The notes beneath the pieces are model-generated. The model was not told the origin of the DNA and ran no database searches. It was given only the letters and a program-made list of their open reading frames with translations. A stretch of 64,000 nt of DNA from contig CAVSDJ010000007.1 in NCBI GenBank assembly GCA_963726785.1, forward strand, positions 930,001 to 994,000, in the 5' to 3' direction. Made by a program: the position numbers and the translations under genes. This stretch comes from DATEKX01 sp963726785. Lineage in GTDB: Bacteria > Acidobacteriota > Blastocatellia > UBA7656. This document shows, piece by piece, positions 54,701 through 63,023 of this stretch (position 1 is the stretch's first letter; the number at the start of each line of letters is the position of its first letter).

Positions 54701-56330
54701 TGTAGCCTGCTCCTGAATCGCCTCCGAAGTAGTTGCCGCGCGGCAAGACTGCGAGCGTCGGGCGAAGCCGCTCAACGGACGTATCGGCAGGATTGTCAGG
54801 GTTGCGAAAATCAAGCCCGCTTGCCGGTTCCTTATTCACTCGAATGCTCATCCGCTCGCGGCGGTCGGAATACCCGTGAAGATGCACAACTACGTCTATA
54901 GATGTCGTGGCGCTATCGATGTTATTCCATCGGAGGATGAGGTCAGGCTGAGTCCCTCTGTGGCCGCGCAGGAGCGGAATATTTGAAAGCTCTTCACGGC
55001 CAGCGGGAATGATTATGGACTCGCCAGTCACTTCAGGCCAAACGACGCTTTCCACCTCACTTTGATGTTCACTACTGGCTCTGTCTCTGTACTCCCAGTG
55101 CCAGGGTTCATTGATTGACGTATTCTGATAATAGTTGAAGCGAGAAGCATTCTCCGTCAACCATGTGAAAAACCATGAGCGACGCCAGTTTTGTATGCTC
55201 GCAGTGCTAGTGCTCGCCCCCAAGTTTTGCCCACCGGCGCGCGTGCCGAAATCCACCGCGCGCCCATTATTGTGCAGGCTGAAGCCGGGTGCAGCCAATC
55301 TCGCTCCAATGTATTGCGCCAGATAATCTGCCGCCGCCGCGCCGTGCTCGCCGCCGCCGAGCGTGGCTCTGTGCTCGTGAGTCTGTTGATAGTAACGAGG
55401 AAAGTTGCGTTGCCAGCCGGAGAACTGTTGCGACGCAGAGCGGTAAGCGCTAACGAGGTAGACGCGTTCAACTGTCCGGGCAAGCTCAACACCATCGCGC
55501 TTCTGTTGATCGAGCGCTGCGCGCGCTGCCGCCAGGAGTTCAACGCAACTGGCAGCCGCTTGTGTTCGTGCTTTGTACGTCTCCTCGATGATGGCAAGCT
55601 CCGATTCGGGCACGTCAGATATGAAGGAGCGGCGTTGTAAAGCTCTCCTAACCTGGCTTTCGTAGACGTTTCGCATGAAGTCTAACTGCGGTTGTGAAGC
55701 TCCCGGCCATTGAAGGCGTGACGCAGGAATGCCCGTGCCGTTATCTTCCTGGAAACCTTCAAAGCTAGCGATACCGGGCTTGAGTCGAACGATCATCTGG
55801 TCATGGTCCAACCGGCGAGCGCCATTAGATAGCCTGCGTGCGAAGCCGTCTCGACTGCTGTGCGGGAACAGCCCTGATTCCGCCACCTGAACATAAAGAC
55901 CTTCGCGATTCCCTTCGGGCGTCATCCTTGCTTCGCCCAGGTCTTCGGAATGAATCGCCTGCCCGTTGACCATCATCGCCAGATGACCGAGGCTCCCTTC
56001 GCCGCGCCTGACCAGAAAATCTCCCGGTTGTAAACTCTCAGGGTCAACGACCTCTGCCGGAGCTGCCACCAGGTCCAGGAACTGCTCGAAGTGCTGGCGC
56101 AGTGAGGGACTTCCGGCAGGCGCAAAGGCGTCAAAGATCGCTGCCGGTGAATGAAAGGCTCTGCCTCCGGCGATAGTGGAGCGCAAAGGCTGATCAATTT
56201 CAGCCCTCGATAGAATATGATTAAGCAGCGAACCCGGAGAGCGCGAGCCTGTTCCAGTAGTTACAACTGCATCAGCCAGGTCTATAAGACTTGATTCAAC
56301 TCTTTCCTCTTTATCCAACTCGGTGATCAT
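51759..56330 (-). CDS. giant multi-domain cell-wall hydrolase with two M15 peptidase modules
   Basis: About 1523 residues from ATG 56330, chosen because TAAAGGAGG precedes it by 7 bases (the upstream ATG at 56372 would add 14). Modules: 95-190 NlpC/CHAP-like (QPGDFLVRR, GHLAMMVN) but without Cys; 285-420 VanY-like M15 peptidase (SAYRSASQQ, HNNGRAVDFG with His353/Asp360, EPWHWEY with His411); 435-715 alpha/beta hydrolase (HLHGYSD, AHSGGGAP); 720-790 Ser/Thr/Gln linker; 790-1010 chitosanase/lysozyme-like (FENGRPLNFGGLSGNFDGQG); about 1110-1250 helical; 1390-1523 second M15-type peptidase (SNHSLGIAIDFN, SDPMHFEY at the very end). No signal peptide. Function is inferred from the modules. Confidence 0.8.
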   Translation of the reverse strand: MITELDKEERVESSLIDLADAVVTTGTGSRSPGSLLNHILSRAEIDQPLRSTIAGGRAFHSPAAIFDAFAPAGSPSLRQHFEQFLDLVAAPAEVVDPESLQPGDFLVRRGEGSLGHLAMMVNGQAIHSEDLGEARMTPEGNREGLYVQVAESGLFPHSSRDGFARRLSNGARRLDHDQMIVRLKPGIASFEGFQEDNGTGIPASRLQWPGASQPQLDFMRNVYESQVRRALQRRSFISDVPESELAIIEETYKARTQAAASCVELLAAARAALDQQKRDGVELARTVERVYLVSAYRSASQQFSGWQRNFPRYYQQTHEHRATLGGGEHGAAAADYLAQYIGARLAAPGFSLHNNGRAVDFGTRAGGQNLGASTSTASIQNWRRSWFFTWLTENASRFNYYQNTSINEPWHWEYRDRASSEHQSEVESVVWPEVTGESIIIPAGREELSNIPLLRGHRGTQPDLILRWNNIDSATTSIDVVVHLHGYSDRRERMSIRVNKEPASGLDFRNPDNPADTSVERLRPTLAVLPRGNYFGGDSGAGYNFPALITPTGLRDLIEFSLRHFATGNGIQNLQMNRLIITAHSGGGAPLMRILQHLDPHEVHAFDALYGDASNLISWARSRIVRDQTELDQPMSRDARQYMQEGGGALRVFYRPGTQAQSLAVHRAVCAALPPRPRASAILSEWYRVERTGVSHNQIPRRFGWRLLADASVSVPDATQLTCDTRSQTDRPSHRPQGSATNTGTSSQGRQGGSTATQAGNRPSADGPPQADQTSSGSSSQPATAASGGLAGFTPAEMKALHMTTTFENGRPLNFGGLSGNFDGQGLSFGMLQWNIGTGSLQPLLNEFARDHAQHFDAIFGTDAARLRQVLTQNRDEQMRFIGSINDSRNHIIEPWAGYFRALADEPTFQQIQIAQVRPRMRAAERYARQFGLRSERGLAFMFDVVTAHGGGWLDNRRCHGCNNQTRHARIDARRAELEQQQGHPSDERQLLEIIANVLADTVNPRWRNNVLRRRMTIAAGRGKVHGHDFDLAREFGLGDAPWETSSGDPIGEQSSDVPITQRATSPHRVPSQPQTEATAAQYSPPGGRQYTPATYAFRCRPDPATVTPATLLPSPTSDADAATRIALQRVGLSDQAIRRLKTGGLEALHPIASTFGPAALEELFRRLRYNERQIANPPNTYDGQQVLRRRLGVTSNATLLAPRLLLTIPGHFRELARRAPNAQEAFALENLGWLIMRALLAVVNTATGVNWWLPPPPSFVTPFANPLPPFSQAVHDIITLAGLIDTTLSANDYNAHFNVWSNGLACRAWRLETGLDHSSQGAGQPFYTQLITIPAAIDISAQRQQVEQVWERRVAQTEGQYQNDADRLTHALTTCDNDYLRPLHLTSTASLGRLEMVYDFPARIGDRLISGLMVLSAIQPVVEQVFQTIHDLGWNDLLFQTAGAGCFRGVKLPADPSNPQRRHAAARRMSNHSLGIAIDFNSFENGQRTTGSMDPRITALFEAFHFRWGRCFGVSDPMHFEY

Positions 56331-56391
56331 GATTAACGCCTCCTTTAGAGATTTCGCTGTCGAATGAATCATCCCTCATCAATTCGATTCG

Positions 56392-59300
56392 TCAGGGTTG
56401 ATTTAGAAGGTCCTCGACAATCGCATCTCTTATTGCGTTTGCTACCTGCTGACGAAAGTTGTTGATATTAGCGCCTGTGTTGAAAAGCTGGTCCACTGTC
56501 GGGTTCGTAATGAATTCAAGCTCGACCAGGCATGAACGAATGGGATGTAACGCCGCAGTGTTTCCAAGAGAGATATCACTCAACACGGCAAGGCTGCCGG
56601 GGTTTGTAGCCGTATCATCTTTCACCCCCCTGTCGCGAGAGCCAATGACGCCGACCACTGCGTTTTGTATTCGTCTGGCGAGCCCAAGGTCTTCGTCGCG
56701 ATTTACATTATTATTCGACAGCGCGCGAACGAATGTTTCTATGCCTCTAGTGTTGGCATTAGAGTCGGCGTTGAAATGGATGCTTAGAAGAACATCCGCT
56801 CCATTGTCTCTCGCCACATTTGCCCTTGCCGCGCCTGCAACATTAACGTCTGTGTCACGGGTCATGAAGACGCGGAGGTTGCGCGTATTGCTCGTCCTCA
56901 GAGCGTTCAATGCGTCACGAACGCGAATCCCAATGTCCAAGGTCATAATCTTTTCGAGGACGCCGCTGACACTTGTGGCATTATTAGAGCTGGAGCCGCT
57001 CAGGTTTGCATTTCCTCCGTGACCTGGATCTATGACGACTATGCCCGGCACTTCGAGATTAATCGCCGTTTTCACCGTTGGAGAATCAACCGAAGCAATC
57101 TCAAGCTTGCATTTATTGAATGCTACGGGCGGCATGTTTACGCGCACGGCAGCAGTGCCATTCGCATTGATGACGCTTCTTTGATTTGACGGAGTGAAGT
57201 TGAAACCTCGTTCCTGTTCCAGATTCGTATTGTGTCCCGCTATGAGCCTTCCTCTCACGCGACCTATTGATGTGAATGTCCATTGCGCTGTCTTCCCTGC
57301 CCAGAAGCTAGTAGGCTCGAATTTGACTTTAGCCGTCCTGTTGGCCACACCCCTCAGCAATATAGGTCTTTCCAGATCGTTGATCCCGGGAATGGCATCG
57401 GGCCTGCCGGGCGGATTTTGGAGTTCGATCATCTCCACTTTGACGACTGTGAGACTGATGTCGGCGGTCGCCGTTGCTCCTGATTGATGGCGATAGGTGA
57501 CAGTGATTGTCGCTGTGCCCGGCCTCAATCCCGTAATCGTCACGTTGTTAGGGTGAGTCTGTCTGTTATTGGCCGGATCAACCACTCGCGCCACACTCGG
57601 ATCGGTATTCGCCCATGTATAAGCAGGCGTGCCGACCGGAAGAGGGCTGCCCGTTGCGGTAGCGACGACCACTTGACCGACCGGCAGTATCAAATCTATG
57701 TGTGATGCCTCTCCAAACATGTCGAGGCTTTCTCTTTGCGAGACAGGTTCAGAAAGGGCGATGCTTACGGTTGCAGGGCCTTCAATCGGAGGCACATGCT
57801 GCGGGTTCGTGCAAAGGATTGACGGCACAAGGTTGCTGATAGCTGCGCCGAGCAATGCTTGAGATTCAACCGAAGCGCCAAACGATGGCGGCCCGCCCGG
57901 AATCAGAAGATTGCATTGCACCAGTCGTCCGGCTCGCAGGAGTTGGAATGTTGCCCATGCCTTCCTGAGCGCCGGATCGAGCCGCTGAGGAATGGATCGC
58001 ACACCGTCCCGGGGCGGCCTTCCTTCTCCGCCTCGGAATATGATCGTAGGTGGCGCAACAGTCGGAGCCGCCGGATCGAGCACCAGCGCGGCGTCTTCTC
58101 CGTTGGGCACCAGCAGCCACCTCTGAGTGTTCAATCGCCTCGCCAGGTCAGCCGCTGCGCGCAGATCATCTCCAAAAATGCCCGCGAGCTGATTTGTAAT
58201 CTTTATCGCTTCGAGCATCTGCGCGGCATCAACGGCTGCGGCCCCGCCTTCTCTCTGCATTCTAAGGAGCGCGAACTGAGCGCTGACATCAATTCTCGAA
58301 TCAATCACATCATGCGAGGAGAATTCTCCCAATGCAGGTTCGAAAGATTCATTAGCAATCAAATCCTGCTCGACCCAAAGCGATTCATCTGCCGCATCAG
58401 CAAACTCAGCATGGCAGTCATGGCAAGCGCATCCTTCGCCGCAGGACTCCAATTCATCAGATTCGGCTGGCACGGACGAGTCCACATAAGAGTAGTCTTC
58501 CTCTTGCCTAACCTCTTCTTCGAAGAACTCGATAGTGTGTAGTCCGTCAAAAAAATCCTCTTGCTCCAAGCTCTCTTGGCCCGAGAACTCATAGTCTTCT
58601 TCAAAACCTGCCTCGCCGGATTCGTACTGCTCTTCGTCGAATAGTGCGAGAGGCGTCAAATGCTCGCCGGAGTTGTCCGCCTCAGAGATATGCTCTCTGG
58701 GATCTGTAGTTGCTGTGTCTTCATACACTGGATTCATGGTTAATTCTCCCTCCACGTTCTCTCGCTTAACTTGCGGACCAATGCCGCCAACACGGCCCGC
58801 TGCTCTCACCGCGTGCTCCATGTCACAGTAGCCGCTGCCTACGCGATGTATGCTCTCAATCGGCGCAGACGCCTTGCGTGTGCTGGCAAGCAGGAGATTA
58901 TGCGTCTCTTCGATTCGCAGCGGGCGTTGAGCGGCTTCGAACATCAGAGCCACAGTTCCCGCCACGTAGGGCGACGCCATGCTGGTTCCCGACATTCGTG
59001 TGAGCAGGGGCGTGTCGCCGTGCGGTTCTTTAGGCGCGGAGCGGGCCGCAAGTATGAGCACGCCGGGCGCAATCAGATCGGGCTTTTGACGACCATCGCG
59101 CGTGGGGCCAGAACTGCTGAAAGGAGCTAGCTCTCTCCTCGTAGAATGAGGATTGTAAGCGCCCACAGCAATTGTTCTAAAGCCATTGCAGATAGTGCCT
59201 GTCGTAGAGAGGGCTACGGCGTCCTCTTTGCGGAATCTCGACTGGCAATTCGGGCAGACTGCATCACGCTCGATCCACGCGTGGAAACGCCCATCAACCA

Positions 59301-60516
59301 CGTCCTTGCCGGTGAGCGTCACTTTCCATCCGCCTTGCGGGGCGTCAGAGTACAGAAATATCTCAATATGATTACATAGGTTATTTGGCTCAGAGCGCCT
59401 GTGGTAAATCTTGCCTATTAACCGGCCTTCTATCGTGAGTGCAGCTTGTTTCCCTAGCGTAACCTGCGTTAATAATTCATCGCCGGGCGAGCGGATTTCA
59501 ACGTCCAGGCAATCCAGGCCGGAATACCATATTTCCATCTCGTTGGCCGTAACATCGCCTGTATGGATTTCCCATACAAGAGTCTTTTCTTCGGTAGGCC
59601 GCATTTGACCCGAAGAATGTATTCTGCGGTCGAAGTAGTTGCCCGTGCTTTGTACGATTGCACGCCCCGGTGCGACTCTTAAAGCCGCATCGAGTCCCTG
59701 CTCTACCAGCGTTGAGCCATCGTGTTGCTCGCCGTGGCGGCCCATGCTGAGATTGATCACGCAAGGGCGATTCCCGGCGGTTTGCAGGATGAAATCTACG
59801 GCTTCGAGCAGCGTGACCGAGTCGCCAAGTTTGGCGAGCCCTTCAGGCCCCCACGTTGACGAGTGGACAAAAACGATATCTGCTGCGGGAGCTACTCCCG
59901 GCGGCCCGCCTGCGCGCCCGTTTCCACAGGCAATGCCTAAGACGTGCGTGCCGTGTGCGCCTCGCCCCGTATCCGAATCAGCCGGATGATAATCAAGGGC
60001 GACGTAAGGGTCATCAGCTTCTAACGCCCGGTTGATGGCTTCGCGTGTGTGAATGCGGCCATAGCCATAGCGGTTAGAAGGCTCTGTGGTAGAGCTTGGT
60101 CGCTGGTCCCACAAGGCCAGAAGCCGCGTGCTGCCATCAGCGTTCCTAAAATCGGGGTGAACAAAGTCACATCCCCAATCCACAACGCCGATGACGACGC
60201 CGCGCCCTGTGGCAGTCAGGTTTGGCGGGCGGCGCTCATCGACGAACGAACGCGAACTCTCAAAATCCTCATAATCATCAAGCTCAACCTCTTCCTCAGG
60301 AGCCAGCAGCCGTGGCGCTTTAAAGCTTACTACCTCTTCTTCTTCCCTGACGGCGGGAATGGCTACACGTTTGAGACGGCAGGTTGCTATATCTGCGAAC
60401 TGAGCAACCAGCCTGACTCCATCGGGCGGGGTTCCGGGCTGACCCAGGCGAATAATTGCGGCTATCTCGTCATCACCGTTTCCTTCCTCAATCAATTCCC
60501 AAAGCGCGGGATCCAT
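56392..60516 (-). CDS. subtilisin protease fused to an N-acetylmuramoyl-L-alanine amidase
   Basis: About 1374 residues from ATG 60516, preferred over a TTG five codons earlier because AGAGGT precedes it by 6 bases. Residues 1-95 are acidic; 100-575 is a peptidase S8 domain with Asp113 (VVDWG), His188 (AHGTH) and Ser512 (GTSMASP). A CPNC motif (421-424) lies in an insertion. 620-700 is strongly acidic and Tyr/Phe-rich and contains CGEGCACHDC; 900-1030 is Ig-like (BIG2-type). 1158-1374 is an Amidase_3 domain with zinc ligands in VIDPGHGG (His1166), GVLEK (Glu1188), SIHFNAD (His1247) and the VELEFITN glutamate. No signal peptide. The protease may process its own or the neighbour's chain. Confidence 0.85.
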   Translation of the reverse strand: MDPALWELIEEGNGDDEIAAIIRLGQPGTPPDGVRLVAQFADIATCRLKRVAIPAVREEEEVVSFKAPRLLAPEEEVELDDYEDFESSRSFVDERRPPNLTATGRGVVIGVVDWGCDFVHPDFRNADGSTRLLALWDQRPSSTTEPSNRYGYGRIHTREAINRALEADDPYVALDYHPADSDTGRGAHGTHVLGIACGNGRAGGPPGVAPAADIVFVHSSTWGPEGLAKLGDSVTLLEAVDFILQTAGNRPCVINLSMGRHGEQHDGSTLVEQGLDAALRVAPGRAIVQSTGNYFDRRIHSSGQMRPTEEKTLVWEIHTGDVTANEMEIWYSGLDCLDVEIRSPGDELLTQVTLGKQAALTIEGRLIGKIYHRRSEPNNLCNHIEIFLYSDAPQGGWKVTLTGKDVVDGRFHAWIERDAVCPNCQSRFRKEDAVALSTTGTICNGFRTIAVGAYNPHSTRRELAPFSSSGPTRDGRQKPDLIAPGVLILAARSAPKEPHGDTPLLTRMSGTSMASPYVAGTVALMFEAAQRPLRIEETHNLLLASTRKASAPIESIHRVGSGYCDMEHAVRAAGRVGGIGPQVKRENVEGELTMNPVYEDTATTDPREHISEADNSGEHLTPLALFDEEQYESGEAGFEEDYEFSGQESLEQEDFFDGLHTIEFFEEEVRQEEDYSYVDSSVPAESDELESCGEGCACHDCHAEFADAADESLWVEQDLIANESFEPALGEFSSHDVIDSRIDVSAQFALLRMQREGGAAAVDAAQMLEAIKITNQLAGIFGDDLRAAADLARRLNTQRWLLVPNGEDAALVLDPAAPTVAPPTIIFRGGEGRPPRDGVRSIPQRLDPALRKAWATFQLLRAGRLVQCNLLIPGGPPSFGASVESQALLGAAISNLVPSILCTNPQHVPPIEGPATVSIALSEPVSQRESLDMFGEASHIDLILPVGQVVVATATGSPLPVGTPAYTWANTDPSVARVVDPANNRQTHPNNVTITGLRPGTATITVTYRHQSGATATADISLTVVKVEMIELQNPPGRPDAIPGINDLERPILLRGVANRTAKVKFEPTSFWAGKTAQWTFTSIGRVRGRLIAGHNTNLEQERGFNFTPSNQRSVINANGTAAVRVNMPPVAFNKCKLEIASVDSPTVKTAINLEVPGIVVIDPGHGGNANLSGSSSNNATSVSGVLEKIMTLDIGIRVRDALNALRTSNTRNLRVFMTRDTDVNVAGAARANVARDNGADVLLSIHFNADSNANTRGIETFVRALSNNNVNRDEDLGLARRIQNAVVGVIGSRDRGVKDDTATNPGSLAVLSDISLGNTAALHPIRSCLVELEFITNPTVDQLFNTGANINNFRQQVANAIRDAIVEDLLNQP

Positions 60517-60531
60517 CACTTGACCTCTCAA

Positions 60532-60970
60532 GAGAATTGTTGAAAGTCAATGGCGGAAGAGAGCGACCAGAGGCCGTGCCTGCTTCAGCCTTGATAAAAA
60601 TCATGACCGGCGAGGTGAGGAGCTAGCTCAATTAAGTGTTGCCCGATTTCGAGCAAGTCTGCTTGCGGTCTTCATTGATACGGGCAGCGCCGAGCAGTTG
60701 AAATACTTCTCTGGTAAACACAGGTCATATTCGCGCGGCTGATGTTGGGCGGGCGGCGGCGGCAGCCGCGCAGGCAGATTCATGCGGTGCGATGAAAAGA
60801 CGAGAAGCACGGACGCCTTGAAATAGGCTCCTGTAGCCTATTTCAGCTATCCACCTCGCCCGAAGATGCTCTTGAGCCTTCGCGCAGAATGAGCCTGGCA
60901 AGGTGGATCGTCTTTCTTAGCGCCCGGCGTCTCAAACTTTTCAGACAACGTCTATGAGACCGCCGCCCGG
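60532..60970. other. intergenic stretch inside the wall-hydrolase cluster
   Basis: This 439-base gap holds a weak 51-codon minus-strand frame (60628-60783, ATG 60783, Pro-rich, no ribosome site) and a perfect 10-bp hairpin at 60820-60844. I see no other gene, promoter or RNA in it. Confidence 0.6.
60820..60844 (-). terminator. 10-bp perfect hairpin in the cluster gap
   Basis: GAAATAGGCT (60820-60829) pairs exactly with AGCCTATTTC (60835-60844) around a 5-base loop. It could end the PASTA-gene message or process it; no T run follows on the minus strand. Confidence 0.4.
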
Positions 60971-61777
60971 TCAGTCTACCTGGTCTGTATCTAATATCAC
61001 GCTGCTACCGGGGACTACTAATGTCCCTGCCGCTGGAGTCTGCTTGATGACCTGGCGCTCTGCGCCCTGCGTCCCCTCGCCTTGATTGGCGACCAGGCCG
61101 ACCTCATTGATCTTTTCCACTGCTTGGGTGAAGGTCAAATTTATGACGCATGGCACCGGCACCGGGACCTGGCCCGTGTCGTCTCTAGCAATGCCGACAA
61201 TAACAGTAACCGCGCTTCCTGGCTCGGCCTTTTCGTCTGCAGCCGGGACCTGAATCATGACCTTTTCCGTGAATGCGTCATCGGCTTTGAGTTCTAGTCG
61301 AACTAAGGTAAAGTTCAGACCTTCAATCGTCTTCTTCGCTTCTGCAAATGGTATGTCCGTGACGTCCGGCACTTTGACAAACCCGTCACCCGTACTGACG
61401 GTTAGTGTCACCGCACTGCCTGCGGAGACCAGTGTGCCTTCCTTGGGGTCCTGGGCAACGACAATACCCGGCACTGCGTTGCTGCGCACTTCAGCAAGTT
61501 GAGCCTGTAATCCGAGATTATTAAGCTCTGCCTTTGCGACTTCGACGGACAGATCTACGACATCAGGAACCTGAACTTTCGCTCCGGGTTGGGTGGCGGG
61601 CGCGGCGGCAGCACCCTCGCGTCGAGCCAGCTCTGTCGTCAGCACTACCCCGACTGGCGAAAAACCCATGACCCCGCCGATTAGCCCGATCCGATTCACA
61701 GCGTTCTGGTCAGTAACATTTTCCCGCTCCGCCATGGTGCGGCCAAGCAAAAAGCCTACAACATTAAACGTAGCCAT
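60971..61777 (-). CDS. three-PASTA-domain protein without kinase
   Basis: A 268-residue protein: a short hydrophobic N-terminal region (VVGFLLGRTMAERENV, GLIGGVMGFSPVGVVLTTEL) and then three PASTA repeats at about 68-135 (VQVPDVVDLSVEVAKAELNN), 136-200 (VKVPDVTDIPFAEAKKTIEG) and 205-268 (VPVPCVINLTFTQAVEKINE). PASTA domains bind peptidoglycan or muropeptides and usually sit on Ser/Thr kinases or penicillin-binding proteins; here they stand free. AAAGGAG precedes the ATG. A wall-targeting role for the cluster is suggested. Confidence 0.88.
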   Translation of the reverse strand: MATFNVVGFLLGRTMAERENVTDQNAVNRIGLIGGVMGFSPVGVVLTTELARREGAAAAPATQPGAKVQVPDVVDLSVEVAKAELNNLGLQAQLAEVRSNAVPGIVVAQDPKEGTLVSAGSAVTLTVSTGDGFVKVPDVTDIPFAEAKKTIEGLNFTLVRLELKADDAFTEKVMIQVPAADEKAEPGSAVTVIVGIARDDTGQVPVPVPCVINLTFTQAVEKINEVGLVANQGEGTQGAERQVIKQTPAAGTLVVPGSSVILDTDQVD

Positions 61778-61824
61778 ATGGTCGTCTCCTTTCTACAGCA
61801 TGGTTTAGTCACCCTGCACAGGGC

Positions 61825-62460
61825 TTACTTTCCCAGTGCCAGTACCATTGCCATCATCATCATGCTGTTGTCGGAACCGCCCTCACTTCCAGACCCGGTT
61901 CCCCCTCCCCCCATGCCGCCAAACAGCATGAAAGGCAACAAGAGGCTGAGGCTGTCGCCGGAGTCTACGGCCACTTTCGTGCCCGCAGGTAAATTATCTA
62001 CCGCTGTCGCAAGCGTGATGGTCTTGGGCCTGGATAGCAGAGGAAGGATCGCGGACATGTCGCGAATCTGGCGGACATCCTTCTTTGCTTGATCCGACTC
62101 CTTCCTGCGGTCAGCGGCCTCTTTCTTCAGCGCGGCGGTCTGGCGTGTTTGTTCCGTGCTTACCGCGGTGACTCGGGTAGAGACGGTTTTGATCGCCTCG
62201 GAATTCGTCTTTATCTCAGAGCTGACGCGCGCAAGAGCCGTCTGCAACTGGACTTGCGTGACGTAGTTGCCGGTCGCGCCCGTGCTGGGTCGCGGGCGGA
62301 ATAAGCCCTTTCCCTGCGCTACTCGCGGAGGGCGGCGATTGACTCGACGACCTGCGGCCTCCAGATCGGACTCATCAGTTTCATCAGACTCAAAGTCTTC
62401 AAGTTCTCCAGCAAGGTATTCTAAAGTATCCGCTTCGTAGCGGGAGCCATTACCGTTCAT
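61825..62460 (-). CDS. coiled-coil protein with Gly/Met-rich hydrophobic end
   Basis: A 211-residue protein. The N-terminal 40 residues are acidic (LAGELEDFESDETDESDLE); residues about 65-135 form a coiled coil with heptad Ala/Leu/Val; the end is Gly-rich and hydrophobic (LPFMLFGGMGGGGTG, MMMMAMVLALGK). No family recognised. The start overlaps the end of the preceding gene by 11 bases and has AAAGGAG, so translation is coupled. It may be a membrane-associated or structural component. Confidence 0.75.
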   Translation of the reverse strand: MNGNGSRYEADTLEYLAGELEDFESDETDESDLEAAGRRVNRRPPRVAQGKGLFRPRPSTGATGNYVTQVQLQTALARVSSEIKTNSEAIKTVSTRVTAVSTEQTRQTAALKKEAADRRKESDQAKKDVRQIRDMSAILPLLSRPKTITLATAVDNLPAGTKVAVDSGDSLSLLLPFMLFGGMGGGGTGSGSEGGSDNSMMMMAMVLALGK

Positions 62461-63016
62461 TGTCTTCTCCTTTCGTTGATCCAGAATTTGATGGCAAGCG
62501 CGGATTCGTCTTTTTGGAAGTACGACGAACAGCGCCCTCTCGCTTTTGAAACCGGCTCGCCGCCGGTTTTATCAATTGCGCAAACAACTCTCTATCAGGC
62601 TCGAAATAACCCGGTTGCCCATTTCCCAAACAGACAGGGCATTGCACATCTTGCCCCCAACACAAGTAACAAGCTCCAAGCGCCTCTGCGAGAGAGTCAT
62701 TTCTATCGCGCAATACTTCAAGTTCCGCGTACATGGATTCGACATTGCGGCGAAGCTCGCGGAGTGCGCGCGCTCTTTCGACAGACTGTTCGTGCGTTCT
62801 ATCCAATTTATCCGAGCATTCAGCCAGTTCCAATTCGTCCTCTTCCTCATCCGAAGATTTGCTTTCTCGCTCTTCGGCCTGCCTTTGAGCCATGTACTTT
62901 GCTATCAAACCGATGGTCGGGTCTGCGTCCTCCATCTGCGCGAGCAGCATTGCGGGGTTAATGCTGGAACGATTCGTGATTGCTTCCAACAGAATTGAAC
63001 TAATGTCCATGCTCAT
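62450..63016 (-). CDS. coiled-coil protein with DnaJ-like zinc-finger motif
   Basis: About 188 residues from ATG 63016 (another ATG at 63010), with GAGGT upstream. The central part is a charged coiled coil with a Glu/Asp run (SSDEEEDELELAE), followed by CYLCWGQDVQCPVCLGNG, which has paired CxxC motifs like a DnaJ zinc finger. No enzymatic domain. It lies between the Gly-rich gene upstream and the coiled-coil gene downstream in a tight operon; the function is unknown. Confidence 0.72.
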   Translation of the reverse strand: MSMDISSILLEAITNRSSINPAMLLAQMEDADPTIGLIAKYMAQRQAEERESKSSDEEEDELELAECSDKLDRTHEQSVERARALRELRRNVESMYAELEVLRDRNDSLAEALGACYLCWGQDVQCPVCLGNGQPGYFEPDRELFAQLIKPAASRFQKREGAVRRTSKKTNPRLPSNSGSTKGEDNER

Positions 63017-63023
63017 AAGAACC

